A DNA stretch of 40,185 nt from the NCBI GenBank assembly GCA_004552615.1, contig SFNZ01000006.1, positions 1 through 40,185 of the forward strand. The letters run 5' to 3'. A program made the position numbers and the translations under genes. The notes beneath the pieces are model-generated. The model did no database searches. It had not been told where the DNA came from and worked only from the letters and a program-made list of their open reading frames with translations. Shown here in pieces: positions 1 to 8,659 of the stretch; position 1 is the first letter of the stretch; every line of letters starts with the position of its first letter. The stretch comes from Bacteroidales bacterium (GTDB lineage Bacteria; Bacteroidota; Bacteroidia; Bacteroidales; UBA932).

Positions 1-810
1 CTCCCTGTAGGCTGCCAGATGGGTTCCCCCGTCCCTTGTGTTCTGTCCGTTCACGAATGAGGCTACGTTCTCTCCATAGCTGTTGCCGTGAGTCAGGACA
101 ATCTCGATGTCTGCGCCTTCAAGGTGGATAGGCGGATAGCAAGGCTCCTCGGTCAGTCTTTCGTTGACAAGGTCGAGCAGTCCGTTCTCGGATTTGTACG
201 GGGTCCCGTTGAATACCAATGTGAGTCCTCTCTTGAGATAAGAGTAGTTCTTCATCATCGTCTCGACGTAATCCATGTTGTATTCGTAGTCACCGAACAA
301 CTGCCTGTCCGGGGTGAATGACACGAGGGTTCCGTTCTTTTCATTCACTCCGCTTCTGCGTCCCGAGTCCATGAGAACTCCCCGTTCATAGGATGCCCAT
401 GAGCTCTCGCCGTTCCTGAAAGACTCGATATAGAAAGAGGAGGACAATGCGTTTACGGCCTTGGCTCCGACACCGTTCAGGCCGACGGATTTCTTGAATG
501 CGGCATCGTCGAATTTGCCTCCGGTATTGAGGTTGTTGGTGGCCTTGACCACGGAATCCAGAGGGATACCTCGTCCGAAGTCCCTGACGGTCACCTTGTT
601 GTCAATGATGTCTATTGCGATTTGCTTGCCGAAGCCCATGGCGAATTCGTCGATGGAGTTGTCCACGATTTCCTTCACCATCACATAGATTCCGTCACTT
701 TCGTTGTTGCCGTTCCCTAACCTTCCGATGTACATGCCCGGACGCTGGCGGATGTGTACGTTCCATTCCAGGGTCCTGATGTTGTCATCGGTATAATTCA
801 TTTCCGCCAT
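1..810 (-). CDS. parE: DNA topoisomerase IV subunit B, N-terminal part (cut by window edge)
   Basis: This is the ATPase subunit of topoisomerase IV, which powers decatenation and supercoil relaxation together with ParC. Only the first 270 codons are present and the gene continues past base 1. Visible GHKL-ATPase signs, in order, are HIRQRPGMYIGR (about residues 19-30), a VKEIVDNSIDE helix carrying the ATP/Mg-binding Glu and Asn (about 45-56), GRGIPL, the lid region TGGKFDD then KKSVGLNGVGAKAVNALS, and FVNGQNTRDGGTH of the transducer domain. The start is the ATG at 810-808; an in-frame ATG at 801 is the alternative. GyrB is the other candidate, but the N-terminus (MNYTDDNIRTLEWNVHIR) and KKSVGLNGVG are typical of Bacteroidetes ParE. 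A -7-like box lies upstream at 836-843. Confidence 0.9.
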   Translation of the reverse strand, partial: MAEMNYTDDNIRTLEWNVHIRQRPGMYIGRLGNGNNESDGIYVMVKEIVDNSIDEFAMGFGKQIAIDIIDNKVTVRDFGRGIPLDSVVKATNNLNTGGKFDDAAFKKSVGLNGVGAKAVNALSSSFYIESFRNGESSWASYERGVLMDSGRRSGVNEKNGTLVSFTPDRQLFGDYEYNMDYVETMMKNYSYLKRGLTLVFNGTPYKSENGLLDLVNERLTEEPCYPPIHLEGADIEIVLTHGNSYGENVASFVNGQNTRDGGTHLAAYRE

Positions 811-835
811 ATATTAGATTCAGTCTGTAAGAATG

Positions 836-843
836 CAAATTTA
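836..843 (-). promoter_or_regulatory. -7 promoter box for parE
   Basis: On the minus strand this reads TAAATTTG, matching the Bacteroidetes TAnnTTTG box, 25 bases upstream of the parE start. No clear TTTG box is visible at the expected distance, so the call rests on the -7 element and its position. Confidence 0.4.
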
Positions 844-878
844 CAAAAATAATCTGAAATATCTATGGCAGGAAATTG

Positions 879-1784
879 TCAGATGGCCATGGCAATGAAG
901 CCGGCTGCGAGTGCCAGGACGGATTTGAGCAGCTTGGCCCAAACGAAGCTTCTTTTGTTCTCGGCCAGGAGAGGCAGGCATGCGTGGCCGTCCTGGGATA
1001 TGGAGTTGGCAAGCAGGACGGAGAAAGGCAGCATCCCGGATGCGAACATGGTCACGAATACCATATGCGGGCCGGATTGCGGGATAAGTCCTATGATCAC
1101 GGCGATGAATACCATCAGGGCTGTGTTGCCCCTGATCCAGGTTTCTATGTCGATATACATTGACAGTATGCCGACGGCTAGCAATACTCCGAATGTCCAG
1201 GCGAATATGGAAGGAAGATGCCTGCAGATGACATGGTGCCAGATATGCTCCTTGAGAAAATGCATTGCGCGGTGTCCTTTGCTTTCCGGATGTACGTGTC
1301 CCTCATGTGATTCTTCCTCGCGGTCACAGGAGTGGATTTCATAATTGTCGTCTGCCTTCCTGTCTCCTCCGAGACCGAGCAGGAGGCCTTTCTTCTGCAT
1401 TGACCTGACTGCGGCATCGGTGGCCGTCCCCACTGCTACGGCGAGCAAAAGCAGTCCCGCGAACAGGGCCAATGCCTTTCCCGGGAACAGGGACAGCATC
1501 AGCAGGGATTCGTCACCGGTAGTAGCTATGAGCATTGCCACGAGGGAACCGAATCCGACCATCCTGTGCGAGTACAGGGAAACTCCGGCGAATCCTCCCA
1601 TGCATCCAGGCGTGATTCCGAGCAATGCCGAAAGGAGCACCTGGCCGAATGGATGTTTCTCCAGTCCGCTGAACAGCCGGCCGCTGGTCGAGACGTTGAA
1701 AAGTTCGATGAGAGACATCATCAGCATGACCAGAAGGCAGATGCCGGCTGTCTCTTCCAGGGCCTCGAGAATTATTGAGAACAT
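879..1784 (-). CDS. putative manganese/arsenic-type efflux membrane protein (PF11449-like)
   Basis: A polytopic inner-membrane protein of 301 residues, probably exporting a metal or oxyanion. It resembles the family annotated as putative manganese transporter or arsenic efflux protein (ArsP_2). About eight hydrophobic segments are split into two blocks by a hydrophilic central loop (about residues 140-180) rich in His, Asp and Glu (for example EESHEGHVHPESKGH), a plausible metal-sensing or binding stretch. Repeated motifs in the two halves, GITPGCMGGFAG and GLIPQSGPHMVF, are characteristic of this permease fold. It starts 18 bases after the DUF1573 gene stops on the same strand, so the two are probably co-transcribed. 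The substrate is inferred from the family only. Confidence 0.7.
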   Translation of the reverse strand: MFSIILEALEETAGICLLVMLMMSLIELFNVSTSGRLFSGLEKHPFGQVLLSALLGITPGCMGGFAGVSLYSHRMVGFGSLVAMLIATTGDESLLMLSLFPGKALALFAGLLLLAVAVGTATDAAVRSMQKKGLLLGLGGDRKADDNYEIHSCDREEESHEGHVHPESKGHRAMHFLKEHIWHHVICRHLPSIFAWTFGVLLAVGILSMYIDIETWIRGNTALMVFIAVIIGLIPQSGPHMVFVTMFASGMLPFSVLLANSISQDGHACLPLLAENKRSFVWAKLLKSVLALAAGFIAMAI

Positions 1785-1802
1785 ATTCTGTTGATTGGTA
1801 GG

Positions 1803-2906
1803 TTAGATGATTTTTCCTGAAATGTGAAGGTTGACGATTGGCCTGACGGGACTGTTTGTGGTCAGGATTACGACTATGTCATTGTCGCCCTGTGAAAGCC
1901 TGCCGGTGTCCACGTCCATTGTGAATGTCATTTTGCCTCCGGCCGGGACTGTTGGAACGGACCCGTGCCTGACGGCCTCGGAATCAGCGTCAGCCTTGTA
2001 GATGACAAAAGGGGATCCTCCGAGGTTCTTTACGGTGAACGATGCCTTGACAGGGGTCCCTTTCCGCAGCTCTCCGAAATCATAGGATGAAGACTCGAAA
2101 TCCGGATGGGAGCCGTCGGCCAGCTGCTGTTTCGTCCATCCGGAGAAATCTTCCTTCGTGAATGTCCATATCCCGATGGGACTGTATTTCTTTCCGTTGA
2201 CGACAGGGGATGCATAATAGTAATTCTTTCCCCATTTCTTCCTGTCAGCGGTAACGACGTATGTCATCCTGGCAGTTTCTCCTGCCGGTACCGGGTTGGG
2301 CGACACTGAAATTTCCATTCCGGGAGTGATGTCGGAAAAAGTCACGTTCAACGGCACGTCACCGAGATTTGCCACTGATACCCAGTCTCCTCTCTGGCTG
2401 CCCTGTGACAAGTTTCCAAGCTTGATGTCAGTAGACCTGAATCCTAACGGGCCTTTCTTCTGCGGGTACAATTCCGCGTTGGAGGTCTTCTTGGCAAGCA
2501 CTATCCCCCTGAGTCTCAATATGACAGGCTTCTTGATCCCGGAAATGTAGGCAGTCAGGTTCTTGTCGAATGGGTATGGACCTTCGTCGTTGGAATATGT
2601 GGCGGTGATGCGTCCTGTCCCTCCTGCCATTATCGGCTCCCTGGTCCATTTCACGCCTGTGCATCCGCATGAGGATACGACATTGTAGATCACAATGGCC
2701 TCTCCTGACAGGTTCTTCACATTGAACGAGCATGTCAGTGGGCCCTGGTCCTGTCTGACTTCCCCAAAGTCCCATACAGTTTTGTCAAATTCTACAACTC
2801 CTTCTATTACAGCCGATTTGCCGTCTGTCTTGACTTGTGCGCCGCAGACAACCGGAATAATTGCCGCCATAAGAATGGCAGCATGATATCTTAGTTTTCT
2901 CATCAT
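1803..2906 (-). CDS. exported DUF1573 protein with two copies of the domain
   Basis: A secreted or periplasmic protein of unknown function, 367 residues from the ATG chosen at 2906. An upstream in-frame ATG at 2945 would put 13 polar residues before the hydrophobic segment, so the later start, giving a normal signal peptide ending near VVCGAQ, is preferred. Two DUF1573 (immunoglobulin-like, ASH-related) domains are visible. The first has WDFGEVRQDQGPLTCSFNVK and the signature SSCGCTG. The second starts around YDFGELRKGTPVKASFTVKN near residue 280 but lacks the Cys pair. A third beta-rich segment lies between them. Such proteins are abundant in Bacteroidetes and usually unassigned. The gene leads a probable two-gene operon with the transporter downstream. 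Confidence 0.8.
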   Translation of the reverse strand: MMRKLRYHAAILMAAIIPVVCGAQVKTDGKSAVIEGVVEFDKTVWDFGEVRQDQGPLTCSFNVKNLSGEAIVIYNVVSSCGCTGVKWTREPIMAGGTGRITATYSNDEGPYPFDKNLTAYISGIKKPVILRLRGIVLAKKTSNAELYPQKKGPLGFRSTDIKLGNLSQGSQRGDWVSVANLGDVPLNVTFSDITPGMEISVSPNPVPAGETARMTYVVTADRKKWGKNYYYASPVVNGKKYSPIGIWTFTKEDFSGWTKQQLADGSHPDFESSSYDFGELRKGTPVKASFTVKNLGGSPFVIYKADADSEAVRHGSVPTVPAGGKMTFTMDVDTGRLSQGDNDIVVILTTNSPVRPIVNLHISGKII

Positions 2907-2961
2907 AACGGAATTATTCGACTGCAAAAATCCTTCCATACCCAAACAGGCTTTCGAATCG

Positions 2962-2993
2962 TTTGTTTATTTCCATAAAAACCCATACATTTG
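2962..2993 (+). promoter_or_regulatory. Bacteroidetes promoter of the ferredoxin gene
   Basis: TTTG at 2962-2965 and TACATTTG at 2986-2993 with a 20-base spacer match the TTTG / TAnnTTTG promoter of this phylum. Transcription would start near 3000, leaving a leader of about 55 bases before the ATG at 3057. Confidence 0.7.
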
Positions 2994-3056
2994 TATTTCG
3001 GTTGCGGAAGGTTGTCCGCGGCCGTTTGAACGAAAACAATTATTATTATAATTATT

Positions 3057-3230
3057 ATGGCTTACAAAATTTCTGAATCAGAGTGTGTCGCTTGCGGCAC
3101 CTGCATCGGTGAGTGCCCTTCAGGAGCTATTTCCGAGGGCGATGTATATCACATTGACCCTAATCTCTGCGTAGACTGCGGTACTTGTGCCGGCGTTTGC
3201 CCGATGGGTGCCATCAGCCCGGCAGAGTAA
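3057..3230 (+). CDS. small 2[4Fe-4S] ferredoxin
   Basis: A 57-residue bacterial-type (clostridial) ferredoxin, a cytoplasmic low-potential electron carrier. Two cluster motifs are complete: CVACGTCIGEC followed by P (Cys 10, 13, 16, 20) and CVDCGTCAGVC followed by P (Cys 38, 41, 44, 48). Each contributes three ligands to one cluster and one to the other, as usual for the fold. Length and spacing are those of a complete family member. The gene stands alone with its own strong promoter and terminator hairpin. A likely role is as electron shuttle for a fermentative oxidoreductase such as pyruvate:ferredoxin oxidoreductase or Rnf; neither is in the window. Confidence 0.93.
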   Translation: MAYKISESECVACGTCIGECPSGAISEGDVYHIDPNLCVDCGTCAGVCPMGAISPAE

Positions 3231-3267
3231 TCAGCACTTGATTGCACGGCTCCCCGTGAGCCTGGAG

Positions 3268-3310
3268 AACCGGAGATTCTGCCACTTGGCAGGATTTCCG
3301 GTTTTTCTGT
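3268..3310 (+). terminator. rho-independent terminator after ferredoxin
   Basis: AACCGGA (3268-3274) pairs with TCCGGTT (3297-3303), and ATTCTGCC pairs with GGCAGGAT inside with one wobble and an ACTT loop. A T-run follows directly. It sits 38 bases after the ferredoxin stop. Confidence 0.75.
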
Positions 3311-3318
3311 ATCGGTCT

Positions 3319-3445
3319 TTCCGGCGGAGGACTGCACCCGGGACCCATGGTCGCCCGTGACCTTGTGAACGGGTGCCTCGAACGAAGTGAGAGGCAGGAT
3401 GAAGCGCGTAGCGCGAAAGGTCCCGGGTGCAGTCCTCCGCCGGAA
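3319..3445. repeat. convergent-junction palindromic element, copy 1
   Basis: A perfect 27-bp inverted repeat (3319-3345 with 3419-3445) encloses a 73-base core (3346-3418). The core can fold into three hairpins: CCCGT..ACGGG, GCCTC..GAGGC with CGAACGAAG in its loop, and GCGC-GTA-GCGC. The core matches copy 3 at 61 of 73 positions, while the outer stems of the copies are unrelated apart from an inner GGACC/GGTCC. It lies between the ferredoxin gene and the convergent M16 peptidase gene. No protein is apparent. The 431 bases 3230-3661 otherwise hold only terminator hairpins. Confidence 0.8.
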
Positions 3446-3590
3446 GGCAATGCGTACGTAATTTCCTGAAAATTTTTGAAATTTCCGTGCAATGTTTTTC
3501 ATCAAGTGGCATTTATGAGTACGTATGTGTGAAAAAAACGTACTATTCATTATACCGGAGATTATTCCGGAGCACATAAACTATGAAAAA

Positions 3591-3630
3591 CATGAAGAGG
3601 CCGGCTGTGACAGTCGGCCTCTTCATGTTT
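3591..3630 (-). terminator. terminator hairpin at the end of the M16 peptidase gene (possibly bidirectional)
   Basis: A 17-bp stem with one non-Watson-Crick position (3591-3607 with 3611-3627) has a TGA loop and is followed by TTT on the plus strand. It lies 33 bases beyond the M16 stop codon and can serve transcripts from either side. A smaller hairpin, CCGGA-gattat-TCCGG, lies just before it near 3555-3571. Confidence 0.65.
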
Positions 3631-3660
3631 CCCTGAACGGGAATTCAGGAAATTACCTGT

Positions 3661-6486
3661 TTATTCAGCCTCTGCGGCATTGTCAGGACGCATCACGATG
3701 GTCTTCATGGTACCGGATGCGAGAGTTGCCTTGAGGATGTTCTGGATGTCGGCCGGAGTCAGCGCCTTGACGGCAGCCTCGTACTCGGCATTGTAGTCAA
3801 TTCCATACTGCTCGATGTACTTCAGGGACTTCATCCAGTACCTGTTCGTGATACGGCTTTCCGGAATGTTCTTCTCGAGATTCTTCTTCGCCATATCGAA
3901 CTCCTCGGCAGTAGGACCTTCCTCTGCGAGAGAATTCAGGCCCTCGTGGCAGAGGGAAATCAGCTTGTCGGCAGCAGCAGGCTTGGTCTCGAATGCAATC
4001 TGGAGCATTGACTCAGGACGAGGCTCGATTTCAATCACACCGTATGTGGATGCGCCGTATGTGCCGCCCTCGTCCTCGCGGAGAGACTTGGTATATCTCA
4101 TGTCGAGGATATAAGTAGCCGCAGACATAGCAACCTCGTTGATTATCTTGTATTCCCCGAGGAATGCGTCATAAAGTTCGACAACAGTCACTTTCGGAGT
4201 CTGCATGTCCACCTTGAAGTCATCGGTAACAGTGCCCGGAACGATGTCGGTCTTAGGGTCCGTCCATTTCAGGGCCTTCTTGCCTTTCTTTATGGAACCG
4301 AGATATTTCTCGACGAGAGGACGGATTTCGTCAGGGTTGAAGTCGCCGCAAATCGTGAATACTGCACCGGCTGCATCATTGAACAGCATCCTGTAGTTCT
4401 TCTCGATTGTGGCGAGATCCGCATTCTTCAGGAGTTCGTCGCTGAGAACGAGCACGCGAGGATTGTCTCCATAAACGGTCTTGTTGATATGCTTGGTCAA
4501 CTGGTAGTCAGGCCTCTTCATCATGTTAGGCACTACTGCCTCGAGCTGCTTGATAGCCTGTCCGAACTCTTCAGGGTCGAAACGCGGATCAGCAAAATAC
4601 AGGTATACGAGCTGGAGGGCGGTCTCGAGATCCTGAGGGGCGCAGTTGCCGCTCACACCGTGGCGGAGGGAGCTGATGTAAGGGGATACGGAAACGTTCT
4701 TTCCGGAGAGCATCTTGCCCACAGTGGTGTTTGAGAACTGGCTGATACCGCTGCAGTTCTGGAACAGGTTCCATACATCTCTCTGGAAGCTCTGGAAGTC
4801 AGACTCAGGGATGAGGGATGAACCGCCATCCTTGAACAGGTCGAACACGATCTTGTTCTTCTCAATGTCTGAAGGACGGAGAACCACCTTGACACCGTTC
4901 TTGAGGGTCCATATCGTGCTGCCGTTTCCTCCGGCTGCCTCTGACTTGACTGCGCTGCCCTTGAGTGCTGCAGGATTGAGGAATTCACTTGCGACTGCCT
5001 CGGAATCGTTAGGCAGGATATCAGAAGCTTCCACCTCGGCAATTGCCTGCTTGAAATCTTCCACTGTAGGCTGTACGAGGCCTTCCTTCTCAGGTCCCTT
5101 GTAGATGATAACCAGGTTGGAGTCAGGAATCATTCCCTGGGCTACTGTCTGGTTGATGGCCTGGGCAGGAATCATCTTGAAGACCTGCTGTACGAGCTCG
5201 TACTCGTCCTGAGGCTTCATGTAAGCGTAATTGTCGAAGAAATTGTTGATGAGAGGGCGCACGAGCTCGCTGTTCTGCCTCGTGTCGGCCTTCTTCGCTG
5301 CGCTCTCGTATGAAGAAAGAATGTCGCTCTTGGCTCTCTCGATCTCGTCATCGCTGAATCCGTACTTCTTCATTTTCAGAAGCTCGGTGTAATATGCCTT
5401 GAATGCGCTGATGGACTCTCCTTCCTTGAAGCTGATGTTTCCGACCTGCGCTTCCATGGTCTCGCAGAGGCTGCCGATACCGAATGCAGCACCGAGGAAC
5501 GGAGCGTCGGCCTTGGCAATGATGTCGTTGAATCTCTCGTTCATCACCATGTAGATGATGTTCTTCACGAGTTCGTTTATCTCTCCGATGAGGGTATTGT
5601 TGTATTCCTCAGGCATTGCTTCGCCTTTCCAGAGCACTTCCACGGATGAACCTACTGCTTCAGGGTCGGTCAGGATGGCAATCTGGGGTTCCTTGTTGCC
5701 CGGAATCCTGATCACGTCCTTCGGTTTCGGGTTCTCCACTGCAGGGATGTCAGCGAAAATCTCCTTGATCTTGACCTCGATATAGTCAGGGTCGATGTCG
5801 CCTACTACGATGAGTGCCTGGAGATCAGGACGATACCAGGTGTGGTAGAAATTGGTGAGACTTTCAGGCTTGAAGGTCTCCAGATTCTCCTGGCTTCCGA
5901 TGAGGGTGCAGGTCGCGTATTTGCTGTCACCATAATAATAAGGAAGTGACTGTTCGTGCATTCTCCAGTCCGCTGACCTGCGGGACCTTCTCTCCTCGAT
6001 GATTACGCCTCTCTCCTTGTCAATCTCCGCTGGGTCGCAGGTCACGAAATGGGAGTAGTCGTGCATTATGAGGATACAGGTGTCCACGATGCCGGTTCTG
6101 GAAACAGGGATGTTGTTGAGCATGTATGTCGTCTGCTCCACGCCTGTTGCAGCATTTATGTTGCGTCCGAATGAGGCTCCGATTTTCTGGAGGTAGTCGA
6201 GAATGCCCTTCTCAGGGAAATTCTTGGTACCGTTGAAGCACATGTGCTCAAGGAAATGGGCCAGACCGTCCTGGTCCGGGGTCTCCTGGATGGCTCCGAC
6301 GTCGGTTGCGAGATAGAATTCGGCACGGCCTGCAGGCTGTGCGTTATGCAAGATGTAATAGGTCATTCCGTTCTCCAGCTGGCCTTTGCGGACTGCCGGG
6401 TCGTTAGGAAGAGGTTCCGTCTGTGCGCTTGCGCTGGATGCGCAAACGGTCAGGAACGCTGCCAATGCAATTAGAATTTTTTTCAT
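3661..6486 (-). CDS. M16-family (pitrilysin-like) zinc metallopeptidase, exported
   Basis: A 941-residue exported zinc peptidase made of two M16 halves, probably periplasmic, degrading peptides or processing envelope proteins. The signal peptide is residues 1-21, ending SASA before QTEPLP. The inverted zinc motif HFLEH is at residues 77-81, with the further Glu ligand expected in the helix near residues 155-165 (DKERGVIIEERR). An inactive-type peptidase domain (VVGDIDPDYIEVKIKEIF) follows. A second, non-catalytic M16 unit spans about 530-930 and lacks HxxEH, with the R/Y-containing motif LREDEGGTYGAS near its end. Length fits the PqqL/YhjJ-type two-repeat members. It is monocistronic with its own promoter and terminator. 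Confidence 0.9.
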   Translation of the reverse strand: MKKILIALAAFLTVCASSASAQTEPLPNDPAVRKGQLENGMTYYILHNAQPAGRAEFYLATDVGAIQETPDQDGLAHFLEHMCFNGTKNFPEKGILDYLQKIGASFGRNINAATGVEQTTYMLNNIPVSRTGIVDTCILIMHDYSHFVTCDPAEIDKERGVIIEERRSRRSADWRMHEQSLPYYYGDSKYATCTLIGSQENLETFKPESLTNFYHTWYRPDLQALIVVGDIDPDYIEVKIKEIFADIPAVENPKPKDVIRIPGNKEPQIAILTDPEAVGSSVEVLWKGEAMPEEYNNTLIGEINELVKNIIYMVMNERFNDIIAKADAPFLGAAFGIGSLCETMEAQVGNISFKEGESISAFKAYYTELLKMKKYGFSDDEIERAKSDILSSYESAAKKADTRQNSELVRPLINNFFDNYAYMKPQDEYELVQQVFKMIPAQAINQTVAQGMIPDSNLVIIYKGPEKEGLVQPTVEDFKQAIAEVEASDILPNDSEAVASEFLNPAALKGSAVKSEAAGGNGSTIWTLKNGVKVVLRPSDIEKNKIVFDLFKDGGSSLIPESDFQSFQRDVWNLFQNCSGISQFSNTTVGKMLSGKNVSVSPYISSLRHGVSGNCAPQDLETALQLVYLYFADPRFDPEEFGQAIKQLEAVVPNMMKRPDYQLTKHINKTVYGDNPRVLVLSDELLKNADLATIEKNYRMLFNDAAGAVFTICGDFNPDEIRPLVEKYLGSIKKGKKALKWTDPKTDIVPGTVTDDFKVDMQTPKVTVVELYDAFLGEYKIINEVAMSAATYILDMRYTKSLREDEGGTYGASTYGVIEIEPRPESMLQIAFETKPAAADKLISLCHEGLNSLAEEGPTAEEFDMAKKNLEKNIPESRITNRYWMKSLKYIEQYGIDYNAEYEAAVKALTPADIQNILKATLASGTMKTIVMRPDNAAEAE

Positions 6487-6527
6487 TTTATCAAAAAATT
6501 TTTAGGTATCTAAGTATAAATTTTTCC

Positions 6528-6557
6528 GAAAGATAACGATTATTTTATGAAAAACAA
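6528..6557 (-). promoter_or_regulatory. promoter of the M16 peptidase gene
   Basis: Read on the minus strand, TTGT (6557-6554) and TATCTTTC (6535-6528) are 18 bases apart. This is one base off the TAnnTTTG consensus and lies 42 bases upstream of the start codon. Confidence 0.45.
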
Positions 6558-6653
6558 TGAAAATATTAAGTTTTTCATAGAAATGACCATGATCTGCCGG
6601 ATTCCGAATACGTCGCAAGTTAGATATATTTATGGATTATGACAAAAAAATGT

Positions 6654-6661
6654 TAATTTTG
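6654..6661 (+). promoter_or_regulatory. -7 box that decides the LysR start
   Basis: TAATTTTG is a full match to TAnnTTTG. It lies downstream of the first in-frame ATG (6632) but 21 bases before the ATG at 6683, so transcripts from this box can only use the later start. Confidence 0.5.
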
Positions 6662-6682
6662 TCTGTATTGGAAAGGACGCGT

Positions 6683-7639
6683 ATGTTGGAAGATTTCAGA
6701 TTGAAAGTTTTTGTGTCAGTGGCGGAGTCCGGCAGTTTCACTGCGGCTGCCAAGGCTCTGGGCGTAAGTCAGCCGGCTGTCAGCCAGAATATCGGTACGT
6801 TGGAGAAGGACTTGGGTGTCAAGCTCTTCCGCAGGGCCAAGGGAGAGGTGTCGCTGACCGGTGAGGGCATGGCTTTCAAGGAATATGCGGAAAGGATATT
6901 GTATTGGTATTCAGTGACCGGAGAGATGTTCGGAACTGACGGGAAGGTAGTGGCCGGAAGGAATGTCAGGATTGCCGCTGACCCCGTCGTGGCATCATAT
7001 CTCCTTCCCGGGGCCTTGTCCATATTGACTTCGGCACGTCTTGAACTTGACTTTACCATCAGTCCGGTCGACCCTCAGCGCAGCACTCACCGTACTGTTT
7101 CAAATGTCCCGGGATCCCATTTCGGCACGCCTGAGGACTCCGAAGTGGAGATTACAGTGTCACCAAGTCCTGAAACAATGGATTTCGAGGGTGAGGAGAA
7201 GCTTGTCGGAGTGATGGATGCCGTAGTGGTCGCCTCCCCGATGAACAGGTCTGTATGTGGGGCAGCCGTGTCCGATTCTGACAATCAGCTCACTGCCAAG
7301 CCGTTCTCGACCATTGCAGGTATTCCCGTATCCAACCGATTCGCCGTTTGGGAAGGCTACAGGCGTTTTCTGACTCCTGACCTCGTCGCGAGGACGTGCA
7401 TCGTTTCCGCATCTGTCGAGGCTGTCAAGTCGGTTGTAAGAGAGTCCGTATCTGTACTGGGAATTGTCCCGGAAATGTCAGTGCGCGAGGAAATATCCGG
7501 AGGAAGGCTCCTGCGTATGCCTATATCCCTTCCGGACTATGCCTATGACGTGCATTTCAACCCTCTTCCGGAATTTGCAGGCAAGACCGTATGCCATCTT
7601 TTGAGAAAAACACTGAAAGACAAACTGTTAACCATATAA
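6683..7639 (+). CDS. LysR-family transcriptional regulator
   Basis: A 318-residue LysR-type DNA-binding regulator. The N-terminal winged helix-turn-helix begins at MLEDFRLKVFVSVAESGSF and includes the recognition region AAKALGVSQPAVSQNIGTLE. It continues through LGVKLFRRAKGEVSLTGEG to a linker helix and then a periplasmic-binding-like effector domain. The start at 6683 is preferred to 6632 because LysR proteins begin a few residues before the helix-turn-helix and a -7 box lies between the two ATGs. The middle of the effector domain (about residues 115-175) is weakly conserved in appearance. The gene ends 3 bases before the esterase gene and is probably co-transcribed with it. The ligand is unknown. 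Confidence 0.85.
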   Translation: MLEDFRLKVFVSVAESGSFTAAAKALGVSQPAVSQNIGTLEKDLGVKLFRRAKGEVSLTGEGMAFKEYAERILYWYSVTGEMFGTDGKVVAGRNVRIAADPVVASYLLPGALSILTSARLELDFTISPVDPQRSTHRTVSNVPGSHFGTPEDSEVEITVSPSPETMDFEGEEKLVGVMDAVVVASPMNRSVCGAAVSDSDNQLTAKPFSTIAGIPVSNRFAVWEGYRRFLTPDLVARTCIVSASVEAVKSVVRESVSVLGIVPEMSVREEISGGRLLRMPISLPDYAYDVHFNPLPEFAGKTVCHLLRKTLKDKLLTI

Positions 7640-7642
7640 TAT

Positions 7643-8659
7643 ATGAAACGTCTATTATTGATCATGAGCCTGTGCGCATTGACCTGTGCGTCATTTCAGG
7701 CAATCGCTTCGGAGCCGTACGCTCCCAAGACCAAGTTGAGGCCTACGAAGACATTGCTTCTCTATCCTGAAGGACAGGGGGTTGACAAGGGCATTGTCGA
7801 GAACGGAGTCGCTGTCACCCTCGGGCCGGGAGTATCCAACGGCATTACCAGGCCGGAGACAATGAACGAGCATGGCCTGATCAAATATGTAAGCGACAGC
7901 GCCCGCATAGATATCTATCTTCCGAAGAAACGCAACGGGCAGATGATTGTCGTATGCCCTGGCGGCGGATATTCCGGACTCTCATCATTCAATGAAGGGG
8001 CCTATGTGGCTGACTGGTGCGTGAAACAGGGCATTTCGGTGTGCGTTGTCAAATACAGGCTGCCGAACAAGCATTGGGAGGTTCCTCTCAATGATGTGCA
8101 GAACGCTTTCCGCTATTGCCGCGCCCATGCTGAGGAATGGGGCATTTCCAGAATCGGCGTGATGGGATTCTCAGCGGGAGGACATCTTGCCGCATCTGCA
8201 TCGACATTGTTCGTGGACGAAATCACCCGTCCGGATTTTTCCGTCCTGGTTTATCCAGTAATTACCATGGACCTCGCCGGCACCCACAAGGGTACGCATG
8301 ACAATCTGATAGGAAAGGTCACGGACTGGGCCAATGACGACATGACTGTCAGGGAGTTCGCCCAGAAAAACCGCCAGTACAACGAACTGATGGCCCATTA
8401 CTCACTTCACAAGCAGGTAACGGAGAAAACTCCTCCTACCATCCTGCTGCTCAGTACGGGAGACGATATCGTGCCGGTGGAGAACAGCCTTATCTATTAT
8501 GATGCTCTCCGCAGATGCGGTGTTTCAGCACAGATGCAGATATATCCTTATGGCGGACACGGCTGGGGATTCACTACCAAGGAGTTCGGAACTGACCGCC
8601 TGAAAGAATACAGGAACGTCTTCTTCGATGCATTGAAGACGTTCCTGGCAGAGCAGTAG
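7643..8659 (+). CDS. secreted alpha/beta-hydrolase, acetylesterase/lipase-like
   Basis: A 338-residue exported serine esterase with a signal peptide (MKRLLLIMSLCALTCASFQA). The oxyanion motif is CPGGGYSGLSS (HGGG-like region), the nucleophile elbow GFSAGG near residue 175, the acid Asp in TGDDIVPVENS, and the catalytic His in YGGHGWGF. This arrangement matches the BD-FAE/acetyl-xylan-esterase-like group that deacetylates carbohydrates. The N-terminal 70 residues form an extra beta-type extension typical of Bacteroidetes members. It follows the LysR gene by 3 bases, so that regulator may control it. It ends one base before the convergent beta-propeller gene. The substrate is not visible; no polysaccharide-utilisation genes flank it. 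Confidence 0.82.
   Translation: MKRLLLIMSLCALTCASFQAIASEPYAPKTKLRPTKTLLLYPEGQGVDKGIVENGVAVTLGPGVSNGITRPETMNEHGLIKYVSDSARIDIYLPKKRNGQMIVVCPGGGYSGLSSFNEGAYVADWCVKQGISVCVVKYRLPNKHWEVPLNDVQNAFRYCRAHAEEWGISRIGVMGFSAGGHLAASASTLFVDEITRPDFSVLVYPVITMDLAGTHKGTHDNLIGKVTDWANDDMTVREFAQKNRQYNELMAHYSLHKQVTEKTPPTILLLSTGDDIVPVENSLIYYDALRRCGVSAQMQIYPYGGHGWGFTTKEFGTDRLKEYRNVFFDALKTFLAEQ

Noticed and set aside
3149..3577. Open frames of about 90-140 codons through the first palindromic element
   Set aside because: They arise from the GC-rich inverted repeat, overlap ferredoxin and terminator structures, and have no homologous look.
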